Below are positions 9,207 to 19,012 of a DNA stretch of 64,000 bases, piece by piece. A program made the position numbers and the translations under genes. The notes under the pieces are model-generated. The model was not told where the DNA came from. It worked only from the letters and a program-made list of their open reading frames with translations, and ran no database searches. The stretch lies in NCBI GenBank assembly GCA_009649675.1, contig WJPL01000001.1, forward strand, positions 1,694,469 to 1,758,468, in the 5' to 3' direction. The first letter of the stretch is position 1; every line of letters starts with the position of its first letter. The DNA is from Alphaproteobacteria bacterium HT1-32 (lineage in GTDB: Bacteria; Pseudomonadota; Alphaproteobacteria; Rhodospirillales; HT1-32).

Positions 9207-10772
9207 GTGCCCCGTCCTTTCGATCTGATTGCCGGCCTGCGGGGCTGGCGGCGCTTTCTGGCCGCTCTCGCCGCCGGCGGGCTGGCATCGCTGGCATTGC
9301 CGCCTGCTTATATTCTGCCGGTATTCCTGATCGCCTTTCCCGTTCTGCTGTTGCTGCTCGGCAGCTGCACCAGACCCCGACAGGCTCTGCTGACCGGTTT
9401 TGCCTTCGGCTTTGGCTTCTATGCAATCGGGTTGTACTGGATTGGCTTTGCTCTGCTGGTCGAAGCCGCACGGTTTGCCTGGCTGCTGCCCGTCGCTGTG
9501 TTCGGTATAGCTGCCATACTGGCTGTGTTCAGTGCAGTTGCCTGTCTGCCGGCCTGGGCAGTCCGGAAGCTGGGCGGTGGCTGGATATCTGCCCTGCTGG
9601 CACTGGCGGGGGGCTGGACGCTGCTGGAATGGTGCCGGAACTGGGCCTTCACCGGATTCCCCTGGAATCCGGTCGGGTCGGTCTGGGGGTTTGCCGATAT
9701 CATGGTGCAGCCGGCATCGGTCATCGGTGTCTTTGGTCTCAGCCTGCTGACGCTGCTGCTGGCGGGTCTGCCGCTGCTTCTGGTCACGACCTCCGGTGCG
9801 GTGCGGGGGGCAATCATTGCCATCACACTGGTCGGCATGGCCGGATGGACGGGCAGTGGCTATTACCGGTTGCAGCAGAATCCGACAGTTCTTGTGGAGA
9901 ATGTCGGGCTGCGTCTGGTGCAGGCGAATATTGACCAGCGTGATAAATGGCGGCGGGACTTGCGGGTGCCGAATCTGACCCGTCTGCTGGCTTTATCGAC
10001 AGACCAGCGGCCGGACTGGGTAACGCATGTGATCTGGCCGGAGACGGCGGCAACATTTTTTCTGTCCGAAAACCCGGAAGTCGTCCGTGCGATTGCCAGT
10101 GTTGCCCCATCGGGCGGTGCCGTCCTGACGGGCGCGCCGCGTCAGGCGAAACGGGATGGTTTGCCGGTCTATTACAACAGTCTGCAGGCGATCAGCGGAG
10201 CGGGCGAGATACTGGCAAGCTATGACAAGGCCCATCTCGTGCCCTTCGGGGAATATGTGCCATTGCGGGACTGGCTGCCGATTGACCGGATTGTGGCCGG
10301 GCGGGGAGACTTCACAGCCGGTCCGGGGCCGCGCACGCTTCGCCTCCCCGGACTGCCATCTTTTTCTCCCCTGATTTGCTATGAAGCAATTTTTCCGGGC
10401 GTTGCGGTTGACGCATCAGATCGTCCGGAGTGGATTCTGAACATCAGCAATGATGCCTGGTTTGGAGTCAGTGCCGGTCCGCATCAGCATCTCGCGTCAT
10501 CACGAATGCGTGCGATTGAGGAAGGATTACCCCTGATCCGGGCAACGAATACGGGGATTACAGTCGCCTTTGACCCGTTTGGGCGAGAACTTCAAAGACT
10601 TGATCTTGATCGGCGCGGAACGCTTGACCTTCGCTTGCCAAAACCGGCATCGTCGCCTACGATTTTTTCATTGTTCGGGAATGTCGTCCCCGTTCTGTTG
10701 GCGGGTCTTATCGTTTTGGTTGCGATCGGGTCTGTTCTTCAGTCGAGACGGCGGAGCGCGAGCGGAGACTGA
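9207..10772 (+). CDS. lnt: apolipoprotein N-acyltransferase
   Basis: A 521-residue inner-membrane enzyme that adds the third acyl chain to lipoproteins. The N-terminal half (about 10-215) holds several hydrophobic segments. The periplasmic carbon-nitrogen hydrolase domain carries the full catalytic triad: E279 in IWPETAATFF, K341 in YDKAHLVPFGEY and C391 in LICYEAIFPG. A final transmembrane helix lies near the C-terminus. The start is GTG at 9207, right after corC. Last gene of the miaB operon. Confidence 0.95.
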   Translation: MPRPFDLIAGLRGWRRFLAALAAGGLASLALPPAYILPVFLIAFPVLLLLLGSCTRPRQALLTGFAFGFGFYAIGLYWIGFALLVEAARFAWLLPVAVFGIAAILAVFSAVACLPAWAVRKLGGGWISALLALAGGWTLLEWCRNWAFTGFPWNPVGSVWGFADIMVQPASVIGVFGLSLLTLLLAGLPLLLVTTSGAVRGAIIAITLVGMAGWTGSGYYRLQQNPTVLVENVGLRLVQANIDQRDKWRRDLRVPNLTRLLALSTDQRPDWVTHVIWPETAATFFLSENPEVVRAIASVAPSGGAVLTGAPRQAKRDGLPVYYNSLQAISGAGEILASYDKAHLVPFGEYVPLRDWLPIDRIVAGRGDFTAGPGPRTLRLPGLPSFSPLICYEAIFPGVAVDASDRPEWILNISNDAWFGVSAGPHQHLASSRMRAIEEGLPLIRATNTGITVAFDPFGRELQRLDLDRRGTLDLRLPKPASSPTIFSLFGNVVPVLLAGLIVLVAIGSVLQSRRRSASGD

Positions 10773-10872
10773 TTACAGCAGGTGCAGACCCTTTGGGGCC
10801 CTGACTGCAGCGTTATAGCGCTGATGCCGTGGCATCCCGGGTCCGCTCAAACCCTTTTCGGAGGATATTGTT

Positions 10873-11340
10873 ATGGCAGCAGCACGTCGTGGGTCCCGTC
10901 GCGGACGCACCGCCACAGGTCAACCGAATCCGGTTGATGTTCATGTTGGCAGCCGCGTTCGCCAACGCCGCACACTTCTTGGAATGAGCCAGGAAAAACT
11001 GGGTGAGTCCATCGGTCTGACGTTTCAGCAGGTTCAGAAATATGAACGCGGCGCGAACCGGATCGGGGCCAGCCGCCTGTTTGACCTCAGCCTGGTGCTG
11101 GATGTTCCGGTCGCCTATTTCTTTGAAGACATGCCCGAGAATGTCGCCGACTCCAGCCCGCGCAAGATCGCAGGCCTGAAGGCAGACCCGGAATTCGAAC
11201 TTGAAGGTGACCCCCTGACCCGGCGGGAAACACTGGAACTGGTCCGCGCCTATTACCGGATTCCGGATGTCAATGTCCGCCGCCGTCTGTTCGAAATGGC
11301 AAAATCCATCGCTGTCTCGGAAGAAGAGAACAACAGCTGA
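10873..11340 (+). CDS. XRE-family helix-turn-helix regulator
   Basis: A 155-residue protein. A basic N-terminal tail (RRGSRRGRT) leads into an HTH_3 domain (about 25-80): VRQRRTLLGMSQEKLGESIG and TFQQVQKYERGANRIGASRL. The C-terminal part (ETLELVRAYYRI ... RRRLFEMAKSIA) is the extension seen in the alphaproteobacterial regulators found just upstream of metK. The target is not known; the fixed position suggests a link to methionine/SAM metabolism, but that is inference. A GGAGG Shine-Dalgarno lies upstream. Confidence 0.88.
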   Translation: MAAARRGSRRGRTATGQPNPVDVHVGSRVRQRRTLLGMSQEKLGESIGLTFQQVQKYERGANRIGASRLFDLSLVLDVPVAYFFEDMPENVADSSPRKIAGLKADPEFELEGDPLTRRETLELVRAYYRIPDVNVRRRLFEMAKSIAVSEEENNS

Positions 11341-11434
11341 GCAGATTCCTCATGACTGCGACGGGATGAAATCGAATATCCTTGACAGTACGGGTCTGTG
11401 TTGCCAAAAGCCGGGCAGATCGGACCCGAGGGTT

Positions 11435-11488
11435 CCGTGGATTGATTTCATCCGCTTGCCGCCACGATAATTGAAGGGCTAAGCGGAG
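11435..11488 (+). ncRNA. SAM-II-like riboswitch aptamer upstream of metK
   Basis: The element folds as a compact H-type pseudoknot. P1 is CGTGG (11436-11440) with CCACG (11462-11466). The P1 loop carries TTGATTT, matching the conserved TGATTT of SAM-II, then TCCGCTT (11451-11457). The 3' tail has the conserved GCTAA (11478-11482) followed by GCGGA, and AAGCGGA (11481-11487) pairs perfectly with TCCGCTT to give a 7-bp pseudoknot helix. Spacing of all elements agrees with the known SAM-II architecture of alphaproteobacterial methionine genes. It sits 78 bp before the metK start. A TTGACA (11382-11387) upstream may be the -35 box, without a clear -10. Confidence 0.78.
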
Positions 11489-11565
11489 ATTTCCCCCGGC
11501 GACAGAAATGTTGCACAGATGTAATCCCGGTCCGGCGTCCGAAATTTGATCGAACGAGGTGCTCC

Positions 11566-12732
11566 GTGACCAATTCCAGCTATCTGTTTACCAGCGAATC
11601 CGTATCCGAAGGTCATCCTGACAAGGTCAGCGACCGGGTTTCCGATTCCATCGTCGATGCGTTCCTGGCGGCAGACCCGGGATCGCGGGTTGCCTGCGAG
11701 ACGCTTTGCACAACCAATCTGGTGGTGCTGGCGGGTGAGGTCCGCGGACCGGAAGAAGTCAGCAAGGCCCGGATGGAAGAACTGGCCCGCGAATGTATTC
11801 GCGAGATCGGTTACGAGCAGGATGGCTTTCACTGGGCCAATTCCGAAGTGCAGGTGCATGTCCACAGCCAGTCCGTCGACATTGCACAGGGCGTCGATGC
11901 CGCCGGCAACAAGGATGAAGGCGCTGGTGATCAGGGCATCATGTTTGGTTTTGCCTGTAACGAAACAGAAGAGTTGATGCCGGCTCCGATTCATTATTCT
12001 CATGAAGTGCTGCGCCTGATGGCCGAAGCACGCCATGCCGGCAAGACCCCGGAACTGCTGCCTGACTCGAAAAGCCAGTTCACCCTGCTGTATGAAAACG
12101 GCAAGCCGGTGAAGGCGACTTCTGTGGTTGTGTCCACCCAGCATGTCGAAGGTCTGGAACAGGCTGAAATCAAGGAAATCGTGCGTCCCTTCGTTGAGCA
12201 GGTTCTGCCGGAAGGCTGGATGTGTGATGAAGACGAGTTTTACGTCAATCCGACCGGTCGTTTCGTCATTGGTGGTCCGGACGGCGATTGCGGCCTGACC
12301 GGTCGCAAGATCATCGTCGATACCTATGGTGGCGCCGCCCTGCATGGCGGTGGTGCGTTCTCCGGCAAGGATCCGTCGAAGGTTGACCGCTCGGCCGCTT
12401 ACGGTGCGCGGTATCTGGCAAAGAACGTGGTTGCCGCCGGCCTTGCAGACCGCTGCACGATTCAGGTCGCCTATGCGATCGGCGTCTCCAAGCCGCTGTC
12501 GGTCTATGTAAACACCGATGGCACCGGCAAGGTTGACGAGGCCAAGCTGTGTAATGTGCTTCAGGATGTCATGGATCTGAGCCCGCGTGGTATCCGCGAG
12601 CATCTGAAACTGCATCAGCCGATTTATCGCCGGACGTCATCTTATGGTCACTTTGGCCGCAAGCCGGAAGCTGATGGCGGCTTCTCCTGGGAGAAGACGG
12701 ACCTGGTCGACGAGCTGAAGAGCCGTTTCTGA
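11566..12732 (+). CDS. metK: S-adenosylmethionine synthetase
   Basis: A 388-residue enzyme making SAM from methionine and ATP. It has the N-terminal signature [19 protein letters not shown], the [12 protein letters not shown] hexapeptide region and the [19 protein letters not shown] signature near residue 260, all characteristic. The start is GTG at 11566 with GAGGT about 8 bp upstream. The SAM-II-like aptamer in its leader predicts feedback repression by SAM. trmB, a SAM-dependent methyltransferase, follows. Confidence 0.98.
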   Translation: MTNSSYLFTSESVSEGHPDKVSDRVSDSIVDAFLAADPGSRVACETLCTTNLVVLAGEVRGPEEVSKARMEELARECIREIGYEQDGFHWANSEVQVHVHSQSVDIAQGVDAAGNKDEGAGDQGIMFGFACNETEELMPAPIHYSHEVLRLMAEARHAGKTPELLPDSKSQFTLLYENGKPVKATSVVVSTQHVEGLEQAEIKEIVRPFVEQVLPEGWMCDEDEFYVNPTGRFVIGGPDGDCGLTGRKIIVDTYGGAALHGGGAFSGKDPSKVDRSAAYGARYLAKNVVAAGLADRCTIQVAYAIGVSKPLSVYVNTDGTGKVDEAKLCNVLQDVMDLSPRGIREHLKLHQPIYRRTSSYGHFGRKPEADGGFSWEKTDLVDELKSRF

Positions 12733-12749
12733 TCTGACAAATGACCCTG

Positions 12750-12784
12750 AAAGCCCGTCTTGCCGTTCCGGCGGGGCGGGCTTT
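12750..12784 (+). terminator. terminator-like hairpin between metK and trmB
   Basis: AAAGCCCG (12750-12757) pairs with CGGGCTTT (12777-12784) around a loop that can itself pair partly. The T-run is short, so it may be partial read-through into trmB, which starts 28 bp later. Confidence 0.55.
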
Positions 12785-12811
12785 CTGTCATCTGCAATCC
12801 GGACATGGGAT

Positions 12812-13537
12812 ATGACACAGAAGACTGACAGACAGCCCCTGATTGAAGGGCCGGGTGATCGCTTCAAGGGCCGCCGGAAGGGTCGTGCCCTGCGCCCCCG
12901 TCGCGCCGGGCTGATGGACAGCCTGCTGCCGCATCTTTCGCTGCCGGTGGATGACGCGGAGATGATGGCCGATCCGAAAAGCCTGTTTGATCAGGATGTT
13001 CGGGCGCTCTGGATGGAGACCGGGTTTGGCGGCGGCGAGCATCTGGCCTGGCAGGCCGAGCAGAACAGGGATGTGGGCTTTATCGGCTGCGAACCGTTCG
13101 TCAACGGCGTTGCCGGGCTGCTCTCCTACATTGAAGACCGTAACCTGACGAATGTCCGTATTCACCCGGATGATGCGCGGGTTGTGCTGGATGCCCTGCC
13201 GGATGCCTGTATCGAGCGCTATTTTCTGCTGTTTCCGGACCCTTGGCCGAAGACCCGCCATGCCAGCCGCCGGTTTGTGCAGACCCGGACACTGGATGTT
13301 ATCGCACGTTTGTTGAAGCCGGGGGGTGAATTCCGGCTCGGCAGTGACGATATGGGATATATCAGGTGGAGCCTGCCGTTGTTGTTGCGGCATCCGGCTT
13401 TCGAATGGATGGCGCAATCCCGGGATGATTGGCGGGTCCGTCCGAGTGACTGGCCGGAGAGCCGATATGAGGCGAAAGCGCGTCGCGCCGGGCGAAGCTC
13501 GGTCTATCTCTGCTTCCGTCGACGGGAAGCTGCTTGA
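12812..13537 (+). CDS. trmB: tRNA (guanine-N7-)-methyltransferase
   Basis: A 241-residue SAM-dependent enzyme that forms m7G46 in tRNA. The SAM-binding strand-loop is LWMETGFGGGEHL (about 65-77), and the TrmB hallmark FPDPWPKTRHASRRF follows near 139-153. The N-terminus (residues 1-40) is basic. The start ATG follows a GGGATAT; an ORF in another frame shares part of the 3' end but has no family match. Confidence 0.95.
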   Translation: MTQKTDRQPLIEGPGDRFKGRRKGRALRPRRAGLMDSLLPHLSLPVDDAEMMADPKSLFDQDVRALWMETGFGGGEHLAWQAEQNRDVGFIGCEPFVNGVAGLLSYIEDRNLTNVRIHPDDARVVLDALPDACIERYFLLFPDPWPKTRHASRRFVQTRTLDVIARLLKPGGEFRLGSDDMGYIRWSLPLLLRHPAFEWMAQSRDDWRVRPSDWPESRYEAKARRAGRSSVYLCFRRREAA

Positions 13538-13561
13538 AACCACGGCGTTTCCGGGTATATT
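13534..13561 (+). promoter_or_regulatory. putative promoter of the rimP-pnp operon
   Basis: TTGAAA (13534-13539), a 16-bp spacer and TATATT (13556-13561), overlapping the trmB stop. A start near 13569 would give a leader that runs through the hairpin at 13606-13630 before rimP. Confidence 0.5.
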
Positions 13562-13605
13562 CCGCTCGCACTTTAATTCGGCGTGCTCTTTCGGGAGTAA
13601 TTAAA

Positions 13606-13630
13606 GTGGGCCCGCCGGCCCGCTTTTTTT
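13606..13630 (+). terminator. intrinsic terminator (possible attenuator) upstream of rimP
   Basis: GTGGGCC and GGCCCGC form a 7-bp stem (one G-U pair) with a CGCC loop, followed by seven T (13624-13630). It can end trmB transcripts, or attenuate transcripts from the promoter at 13534-13561. A small UUCG-loop hairpin (CUCU-UUCG-GGAG, about 13586-13597) precedes it. Confidence 0.85.
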
Positions 13631-13669
13631 GTTTGTATGACAGGTGATTTGAAACCGGCGGGTAGAGGC

Positions 13670-14167
13670 ATGGATCTGACGGAACGCATAAGCAGGATGA
13701 TTGAACCGTCGATGACGGACATGGGGTATGACCTCGTGCGCGTCACGATCAACGGCAAACGCCAGTTGACGGTGCAGATCATGGCTGATCCGTCTGACGG
13801 TCGGGATATGGGCATTGATGACTGTGCCAAGGTCAGTCGGATGGTGTCGGCCCTGCTGGATGTTGAAGACCCGATCAAGGAAGCCTACAGCCTTGAGGTT
13901 TCCAGCCCGGGCGTCGACCGGCCGTTGACCCGGATCAAGGATTTCGATCAGTGGTCAGGGTTTGAAGCGCGTGTTGAGATGGCGGAACCGATTGCCGGAA
14001 GGCGCCGGTTTTCCGGTCGCCTCAGAGGTACAGACGGTGATGTCGTGAAGATCGATGTCGAAGATGAGCAGGTGGCACTTCCCTTTGCCGGTATAGCCAA
14101 GGCGAAGTTGCTGCTGACGGACGAACTGATCGCCTGGACGACAAAAAACAGGCAGGTTGAAGGATAA
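13670..14167 (+). CDS. rimP: ribosome maturation factor RimP
   Basis: A 165-residue protein needed for 30S subunit maturation. It has the alpha/beta N-terminal domain (GYDLVRVTINGKRQLTVQIM, DDCAKVSRMVSALLD), the RimP signature YSLEVSSPGVDRPLTRIKDF and a C-terminal SH3-like barrel. The ATG at 13670 is preceded by TAGAGG; an in-frame ATG at 13637 is possible but begins before the conserved domain. First gene of the rimP-nusA-ylxR-infB-rbfA-truB-rpsO-pnp operon. Confidence 0.95.
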   Translation: MDLTERISRMIEPSMTDMGYDLVRVTINGKRQLTVQIMADPSDGRDMGIDDCAKVSRMVSALLDVEDPIKEAYSLEVSSPGVDRPLTRIKDFDQWSGFEARVEMAEPIAGRRRFSGRLRGTDGDVVKIDVEDEQVALPFAGIAKAKLLLTDELIAWTTKNRQVEG

Positions 14168-14171
14168 CGAG

Positions 14172-15731
14172 ATGGAACAAGTGGCAACACATCCACGCCC
14201 GGAGCTTCTGACGGTCGCTGACACGGTGGCCCGCGACAAGGGAATTGAGCGCGAGGAAGTCATCGAAGCCATGGAAATGGCAATCCAGAAGGCCGGCCGG
14301 TCGAAATATGGTCAGGAGCACGATATCCGTGCGACCATCGACCGGAAGAACGGTGAAATCCGGCTTGCCCGCTATCTTGAGGTCGCCGAGGAAATCGAAA
14401 ACGAAGCAACCCAGATTTCGCTGGCCAAGGCGCGCCGCAAGAAGGCCGACGCCGAGATTGGCGAATTTCTGGTTGATCCGCTGCCGCCGATCGATTTCGG
14501 ACGTATTGCCGCACAGACCGCCAAGCAGGTCATCGTGCAGAATGTCCGCGATGCCGAGCGCAAGCGTCATTACGAGGAATACAAGGACCGGGTTGGCGAA
14601 ATCGTCAACGGTCTGGTCAAGCGGGTCGAGTTTGGCAATGTCATGGTCGATCTGGGTCGTGCCGAAGGTATCATCCGCCGCGATGAGATGATCCCCCGGG
14701 AGAATTTCCGTCAGGGAGACCGGGTGCGCGCCTATATCTATGACGTGCGCGAAGAGCCCCGTGGCCCGCAGATTTTCCTGTCACGGACACGCCCGGAATT
14801 CATGTCCAAGCTGTTCGCACAGGAAGTGCCGGAAATCTATGACGGCATCATCGACATCATGGCGGTTGCCCGTGATCCGGGATCGCGCGCCAAGATTGCC
14901 GTTCTGTCACATGATCATTCCATCGACCCTGTCGGTGCCTGTGTCGGTATGCGCGGCTCCCGCGTTCAGGCCGTTGTTGGTGAACTGCAGGGTGAGAAGA
15001 TCGATATCATCCAGTTCTCCCCGGATACGGCGACCTTCATCGTCAACGCCCTTGCCCCGGCAGAAGTCAGCAAGGTGGTCCTGGATGAAGAAGCCAACCG
15101 CATTGAAGTCGTTGTGCCGGACGAGCAGCTCAGTCTGGCAATTGGCCGGCGCGGGCAGAATGTCCGCCTTGCCTCACAGCTGAGCGGCTGGGAAATCGAT
15201 ATTCTGACGGAAGAAGTCGAATCCGAGCGTCGCAACCGTGAATTCCTGTCGATGTCGGAAATGTTCGTTGAAGCCCTGGATGTCGACGAAGTTGTCGCGC
15301 ATCTGCTGGTGACCGAAGGTTTCCGCCTGGTCGAGGAAGTTGCCTTTGTGCCGGTCGCTGACCTGGCTGAAATCGAAGGCTTTGACGAAGACATCGCCGA
15401 AGAGCTTCGTAACCGCGCCCGTGTCCATCTCGAAACGGTTGCTGCCGAACAGGAAGCCCGCCGGGTTGAGCTTGGCGTCGAGGATGAAGTTGGCGAGGTC
15501 GAAGGTGTGACCAGCGCCATGCTGGTGGCTCTTGGTGATGCGGGTGTCAAAACCCGCGATGACCTGGCCGATCTTGCCGGTGATGAGCTGATCGAGATTG
15601 TCGGTGGCGAGCAACTGACTGAAGACGACGCCAATGCGATCATTATGGCCGCGCGCGCTCACTGGTTTGCCGACGAAGAGACGGCAGACGGTGAGGAAAG
15701 CGCCGACCAGCCGACGGCGTCGGAAGGGTGA
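14172..15731 (+). CDS. nusA: transcription termination/antitermination factor NusA
   Basis: A 519-residue protein: an N-terminal RNA-polymerase-binding domain (1-125), an S1 domain (about 135-200; GEIVNGLVKRVEFGNVMVDL), two KH domains (about 205-345; GACVGMRGSRVQAVVGEL and LAIGRRGQNVRLASQL) and C-terminal acidic helical repeats (about 365-500) of the kind that contact RNA polymerase or lambda N in E. coli. The ATG at 14172 has AAGGAT 8 bp upstream, overlapping the rimP stop. NusA controls pausing, termination and rRNA antitermination. Confidence 0.97.
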   Translation: MEQVATHPRPELLTVADTVARDKGIEREEVIEAMEMAIQKAGRSKYGQEHDIRATIDRKNGEIRLARYLEVAEEIENEATQISLAKARRKKADAEIGEFLVDPLPPIDFGRIAAQTAKQVIVQNVRDAERKRHYEEYKDRVGEIVNGLVKRVEFGNVMVDLGRAEGIIRRDEMIPRENFRQGDRVRAYIYDVREEPRGPQIFLSRTRPEFMSKLFAQEVPEIYDGIIDIMAVARDPGSRAKIAVLSHDHSIDPVGACVGMRGSRVQAVVGELQGEKIDIIQFSPDTATFIVNALAPAEVSKVVLDEEANRIEVVVPDEQLSLAIGRRGQNVRLASQLSGWEIDILTEEVESERRNREFLSMSEMFVEALDVDEVVAHLLVTEGFRLVEEVAFVPVADLAEIEGFDEDIAEELRNRARVHLETVAAEQEARRVELGVEDEVGEVEGVTSAMLVALGDAGVKTRDDLADLAGDELIEIVGGEQLTEDDANAIIMAARAHWFADEETADGEESADQPTASEG

Positions 15732-15746
15732 GGTACTGGAATTTTA

Positions 15747-16370
15747 ATGGGATACGCTTCCCCCGAGTTCGACCAACTGACGCCCGAGCGAAGATGCATC
15801 GCGACGGGTAAAACAGCGCCCCGTGACGATCTGATCAGATTCGTCGTCGGGCCTGAAGGGGGAATTGTGCCAGATGTTGACGGCCGCTTGCCCGGTCGTG
15901 GTATCTGGCTTTGCCCGGACCGCAGCAGTCTGCGGATCGCCATGAAGAAGAACATGTTCGCGCGCAGCGCCCGTCGCCGGGTTGATGTGCCGGACAATCT
16001 CGACAATATGGTCGAGAAACTGCTGGTCTCCAGATGCATCAGCATCATCGGACTGGCGCGCCGGGCCAATCGTGCCGTCGGCGGATTTGCCAAGGTGAAG
16101 ATAAAGCTGGATGGCGGCATACAAGGTGTGTTGCTGACCGCCAGCGGCGCTCCCGCCGGTGGCAGGCGGAAACTCAACCGTAGCCGTATCGCCGCAGAAA
16201 TCGATCTGCTGGATGATGCGGAAATTGGCATGGCATTTGGTCGTGACGGCCTGGTTCATGCCTTTATCGAACGCAGCACCTTTGCCGACCGGCTGGTGCT
16301 GACATCGCGCAAGCTTGCAGGATTCAGAGAGAACGGGGCAATCGATGCCCCTGAAGGAAGCGACAGGTAA
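15747..16370 (+). CDS. ylxR: YlxR (DUF448) protein fused to an L7Ae-like RNA-binding domain
   Basis: A 207-residue protein. Residues 8-85 are YlxR/DUF448: [19 protein letters not shown] and [17 protein letters not shown]. Residues 100-190 look like a ribosomal L7Ae/L30e fold: [20 protein letters not shown] and a later [20 protein letters not shown] segment. In Firmicutes the two parts are separate adjacent genes (ylxR, ylxQ); fusion is usual in alphaproteobacteria. The role is probably nucleic-acid or nucleoid associated. Its TAA stop shares a base with the infB ATG. Confidence 0.88.
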   Translation: MGYASPEFDQLTPERRCIATGKTAPRDDLIRFVVGPEGGIVPDVDGRLPGRGIWLCPDRSSLRIAMKKNMFARSARRRVDVPDNLDNMVEKLLVSRCISIIGLARRANRAVGGFAKVKIKLDGGIQGVLLTASGAPAGGRRKLNRSRIAAEIDLLDDAEIGMAFGRDGLVHAFIERSTFADRLVLTSRKLAGFRENGAIDAPEGSDR

Positions 16371-18937
16371 TGACGAACGAAACAGATAATACTGACGACG
16401 GCAAAAAGACGCTCGGATTGTCGAAGCCCGGCAAGCTGACGCTGAACAAGACCGTCGAGACCGGAACGGTTCGTCAGTCCTTTTCGCACGGCCGCTCGAA
16501 GGCGGTTACCGTTGAGGTCAAGAAGAAGCGCACCTTTGAACGTGGCACCAGCGGACGGCTGAAAGAAGTCAGGCAGGGTGATCAGGCTTTTGAAGAAGCT
16601 GTGTCCGCACCTGCCGTATCAACGGAAGAACGCCGCCTGACCGAACAGGAACGGGAAGTCCGGATGCGCGCCCTGAAGCAGGCGCAGCAGATGGAAATCG
16701 AAGCCCGCGCCCGTGGTGAGGAAGAGGCTGCGCGTGCTGCTGCCCGCCGCGCCGAAGAAGAGAAGAAGCGCCTGCAGGAAGAGGAAGACCGTCAGCGTCG
16801 GGATGCTGATGAGGCTGCCCGCAAGGCTGCTGAGGAACAGGCCCGTCAGAAGGAAGAAGAGACCGCCCGCAAGCAGGCTGCTCTCGACCGGGCAAAGAAA
16901 GAAGCCGAAGCCGTCAAGGTGGCCGTCGCAACCCGTGTCCGGGCACCGGAAGCGGTTACCGAGCCTGATGACGAGCGCAGCGGCAAGGTGAAGCTGGATA
17001 CCAAACGCCCGGCACCAAGCCGTAAGGGTGAACCGCGTCGTCGCCAGAACAAACTGTCCGTCACCAGCGCGCTGGATGATCAGGATGGTCAGCGCGCCCG
17101 GTCTGATGCGGCGGTTCGCCGCGCCCGTGAACGTGAGCGCCGGCGTCAGATGAAGCAGTCCGGTGGTGAAAACCGCAAACAGGTCCGTGATGTTGTTGTG
17201 CCGGAAACCATCACGGTTCAGGAACTTGCCAACCGTATGGCCGAACGTGGCGTAGAAGTCGTCAAAACTCTTATGAAACTGGGTGTTATGGCGACGATTA
17301 ATCAGACGATTGATGCAGATACGGCCGAACTGGTCGTTGCTGAATTCGGCCATAAACTGCGCCGTGTTTCCGAATCCGATGTTGAAATCGGACTGGTGGC
17401 AGAAGCGGATAATGATACCGACAAGCAGCCGCGTCCGCCGGTTGTCACCATCATGGGTCATGTCGATCACGGCAAAACCTCGCTGCTTGATGCACTTCGG
17501 GAAACCGACACGGCGGGTCGGGAAGCCGGGGGCATTACCCAGCATATCGGCGCTTATCAGGTCCGGCTTGAAGGTGGTCAGCGGATCACCTTCATCGATA
17601 CGCCGGGTCACGCCGCCTTTACGGCCATGCGTGCGCGCGGTGCCCGGGCGACAGATATTGTCGTGCTGGTTGTCGCAGCCGATGATGGTGTGAAGCCGCA
17701 GACGGTTGAAGCGATCAACCATGCGAAGGCAGCCGAAGTGCCGGTGATTGTCGCCATCAACAAGATCGACAAGGAAGATGCCAATCCGGAGAAGGTCCGC
17801 AGCGAACTGCTGCAGCATGAAATCATCCTCGAAGAGTTCGGTGGTGATGTGCTGGCCGTGGAAGTTTCTGCCAAAGCGAAAACCGGTCTGGACAAGCTCG
17901 AAGAAACCATTCTGCTGCAATCTGAACTTCTGGAACTGGGTGCCAACCCGGATCGCCCTGCCGAAGGCGTGGTGATCGAGGCGAAGATGGAACGGGGCCG
18001 TGGCTCTGTCGCCACTGTGCTGGTCCAGCGCGGTACGCTGCGTGTCGGTGACGTGTTTGTCGCCGGAGACGAATGGGGGCGTGTCCGCGCCATGATCAAC
18101 GAACGTGGCGATCAGGTTGCCGAGGCGGGTCCGTCTGATCCGGTTGAGGTTCTGGGTATGCAGGGCACGCCGATGGCCGGTGACGATCTTATCGTTGTTG
18201 CCGATGAAGCCCGGGCACGTGAAATCACCAGCTACCGTCAGGAAAAGGCCCGCACGGCGCGGACCAATCTGGCGCGGCCGGGGACACTGGAATCCTTCTT
18301 TGCCAGCGCGAATGCAGGCAACGTCAAGCAGCTGCCGGTGGTCATCAAGGCAGACGTGCAGGGTTCCGCAGAAGCCATTGTCGGTGCGCTGGAAGCCATG
18401 GGGAATGATGAGGTCAATGTCCGGGTGCTCAGCTCCGGCGTCGGCGGTATCAATGAATCGGATATGACACTGGCGCAGGCCTCGCAGGCGCTGGTTATCG
18501 GGTTTAATGTCCGCGCGAACCCGCAGGCCCGTGACTTCGCCAAGGCGAATGCCATCGATATCCGTTATTACTCGATCATCTATGACGTTGCTGATGATGT
18601 GAAACAGATGCTGACCGGCATGCTGGCGCCGACGATCAAGGAAACCCTGCTGGGTTACGCCAAGATCAAGGAAGTCTTCAACATCACCAAGGTTGGCAAG
18701 GTTGCAGGTTGTGAGGTTACCGAAGGTCTGGTGCGCCGTGGCGGCAAGGTTCGCCTGCTCCGCGACGATGTGGTGATTCATGAAGGCACACTGAGCACCC
18801 TCAAGCGCTTCAAGGATGAGGTCGAGGAGGTCAAGGAAGGCTACGAATGCGGTATGGCGTTCGAGCGTTACAACGACATCCAGGTCGGTGATTTCATCGA
18901 ATGTTACAATGTCGAGGAAATTGCGACCCAGCTTTAA
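16370..18937 (+). CDS. infB: translation initiation factor IF-2
   Basis: An 855-residue translational GTPase that places initiator tRNA on the 30S subunit. The N-terminus has a long Lys/Glu/Arg/Ala-rich coiled region (about 60-190) and an IF2_N domain near 280-330. The G domain carries G1 GHVDHGKT (363-370), G3 DTPGHAAF (from D410) and G4 NKID (464-467), then domains II-IV. A second AUG-like internal start is possible, as in enterobacterial IF2-beta, but none is obvious. Confidence 0.98.
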   Translation: MTNETDNTDDGKKTLGLSKPGKLTLNKTVETGTVRQSFSHGRSKAVTVEVKKKRTFERGTSGRLKEVRQGDQAFEEAVSAPAVSTEERRLTEQEREVRMRALKQAQQMEIEARARGEEEAARAAARRAEEEKKRLQEEEDRQRRDADEAARKAAEEQARQKEEETARKQAALDRAKKEAEAVKVAVATRVRAPEAVTEPDDERSGKVKLDTKRPAPSRKGEPRRRQNKLSVTSALDDQDGQRARSDAAVRRARERERRRQMKQSGGENRKQVRDVVVPETITVQELANRMAERGVEVVKTLMKLGVMATINQTIDADTAELVVAEFGHKLRRVSESDVEIGLVAEADNDTDKQPRPPVVTIMGHVDHGKTSLLDALRETDTAGREAGGITQHIGAYQVRLEGGQRITFIDTPGHAAFTAMRARGARATDIVVLVVAADDGVKPQTVEAINHAKAAEVPVIVAINKIDKEDANPEKVRSELLQHEIILEEFGGDVLAVEVSAKAKTGLDKLEETILLQSELLELGANPDRPAEGVVIEAKMERGRGSVATVLVQRGTLRVGDVFVAGDEWGRVRAMINERGDQVAEAGPSDPVEVLGMQGTPMAGDDLIVVADEARAREITSYRQEKARTARTNLARPGTLESFFASANAGNVKQLPVVIKADVQGSAEAIVGALEAMGNDEVNVRVLSSGVGGINESDMTLAQASQALVIGFNVRANPQARDFAKANAIDIRYYSIIYDVADDVKQMLTGMLAPTIKETLLGYAKIKEVFNITKVGKVAGCEVTEGLVRRGGKVRLLRDDVVIHEGTLSTLKRFKDEVEEVKEGYECGMAFERYNDIQVGDFIECYNVEEIATQL

Positions 18938-19012
18938 GCGGGCGTATCCTCAACCCAGGGGCGACACCCCGGCGCGGGCCATGCGGTCCGCGTTACGACA
19001 GGAGTCGAAATT

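Noticed and set aside
11479-12615. 378-codon minus-strand open frame opposite metK
   Set aside because: Mirror frame of metK, and it would start inside the gene it overlaps.
12750-12784. A possible second riboswitch between metK and trmB
   Set aside because: Only a simple terminator-like stem is seen; no conserved ligand-binding core.
13326-13604. Plus-strand frame covering the trmB end and the rimP leader
   Set aside because: Overlaps trmB in another frame; no start signal and no similarity visible.
16619-18781. 720-codon open frame on the minus strand opposite infB
   Set aside because: Antisense to the strongly conserved infB; composition is a mirror of the high-GC codon use and no motif is visible.
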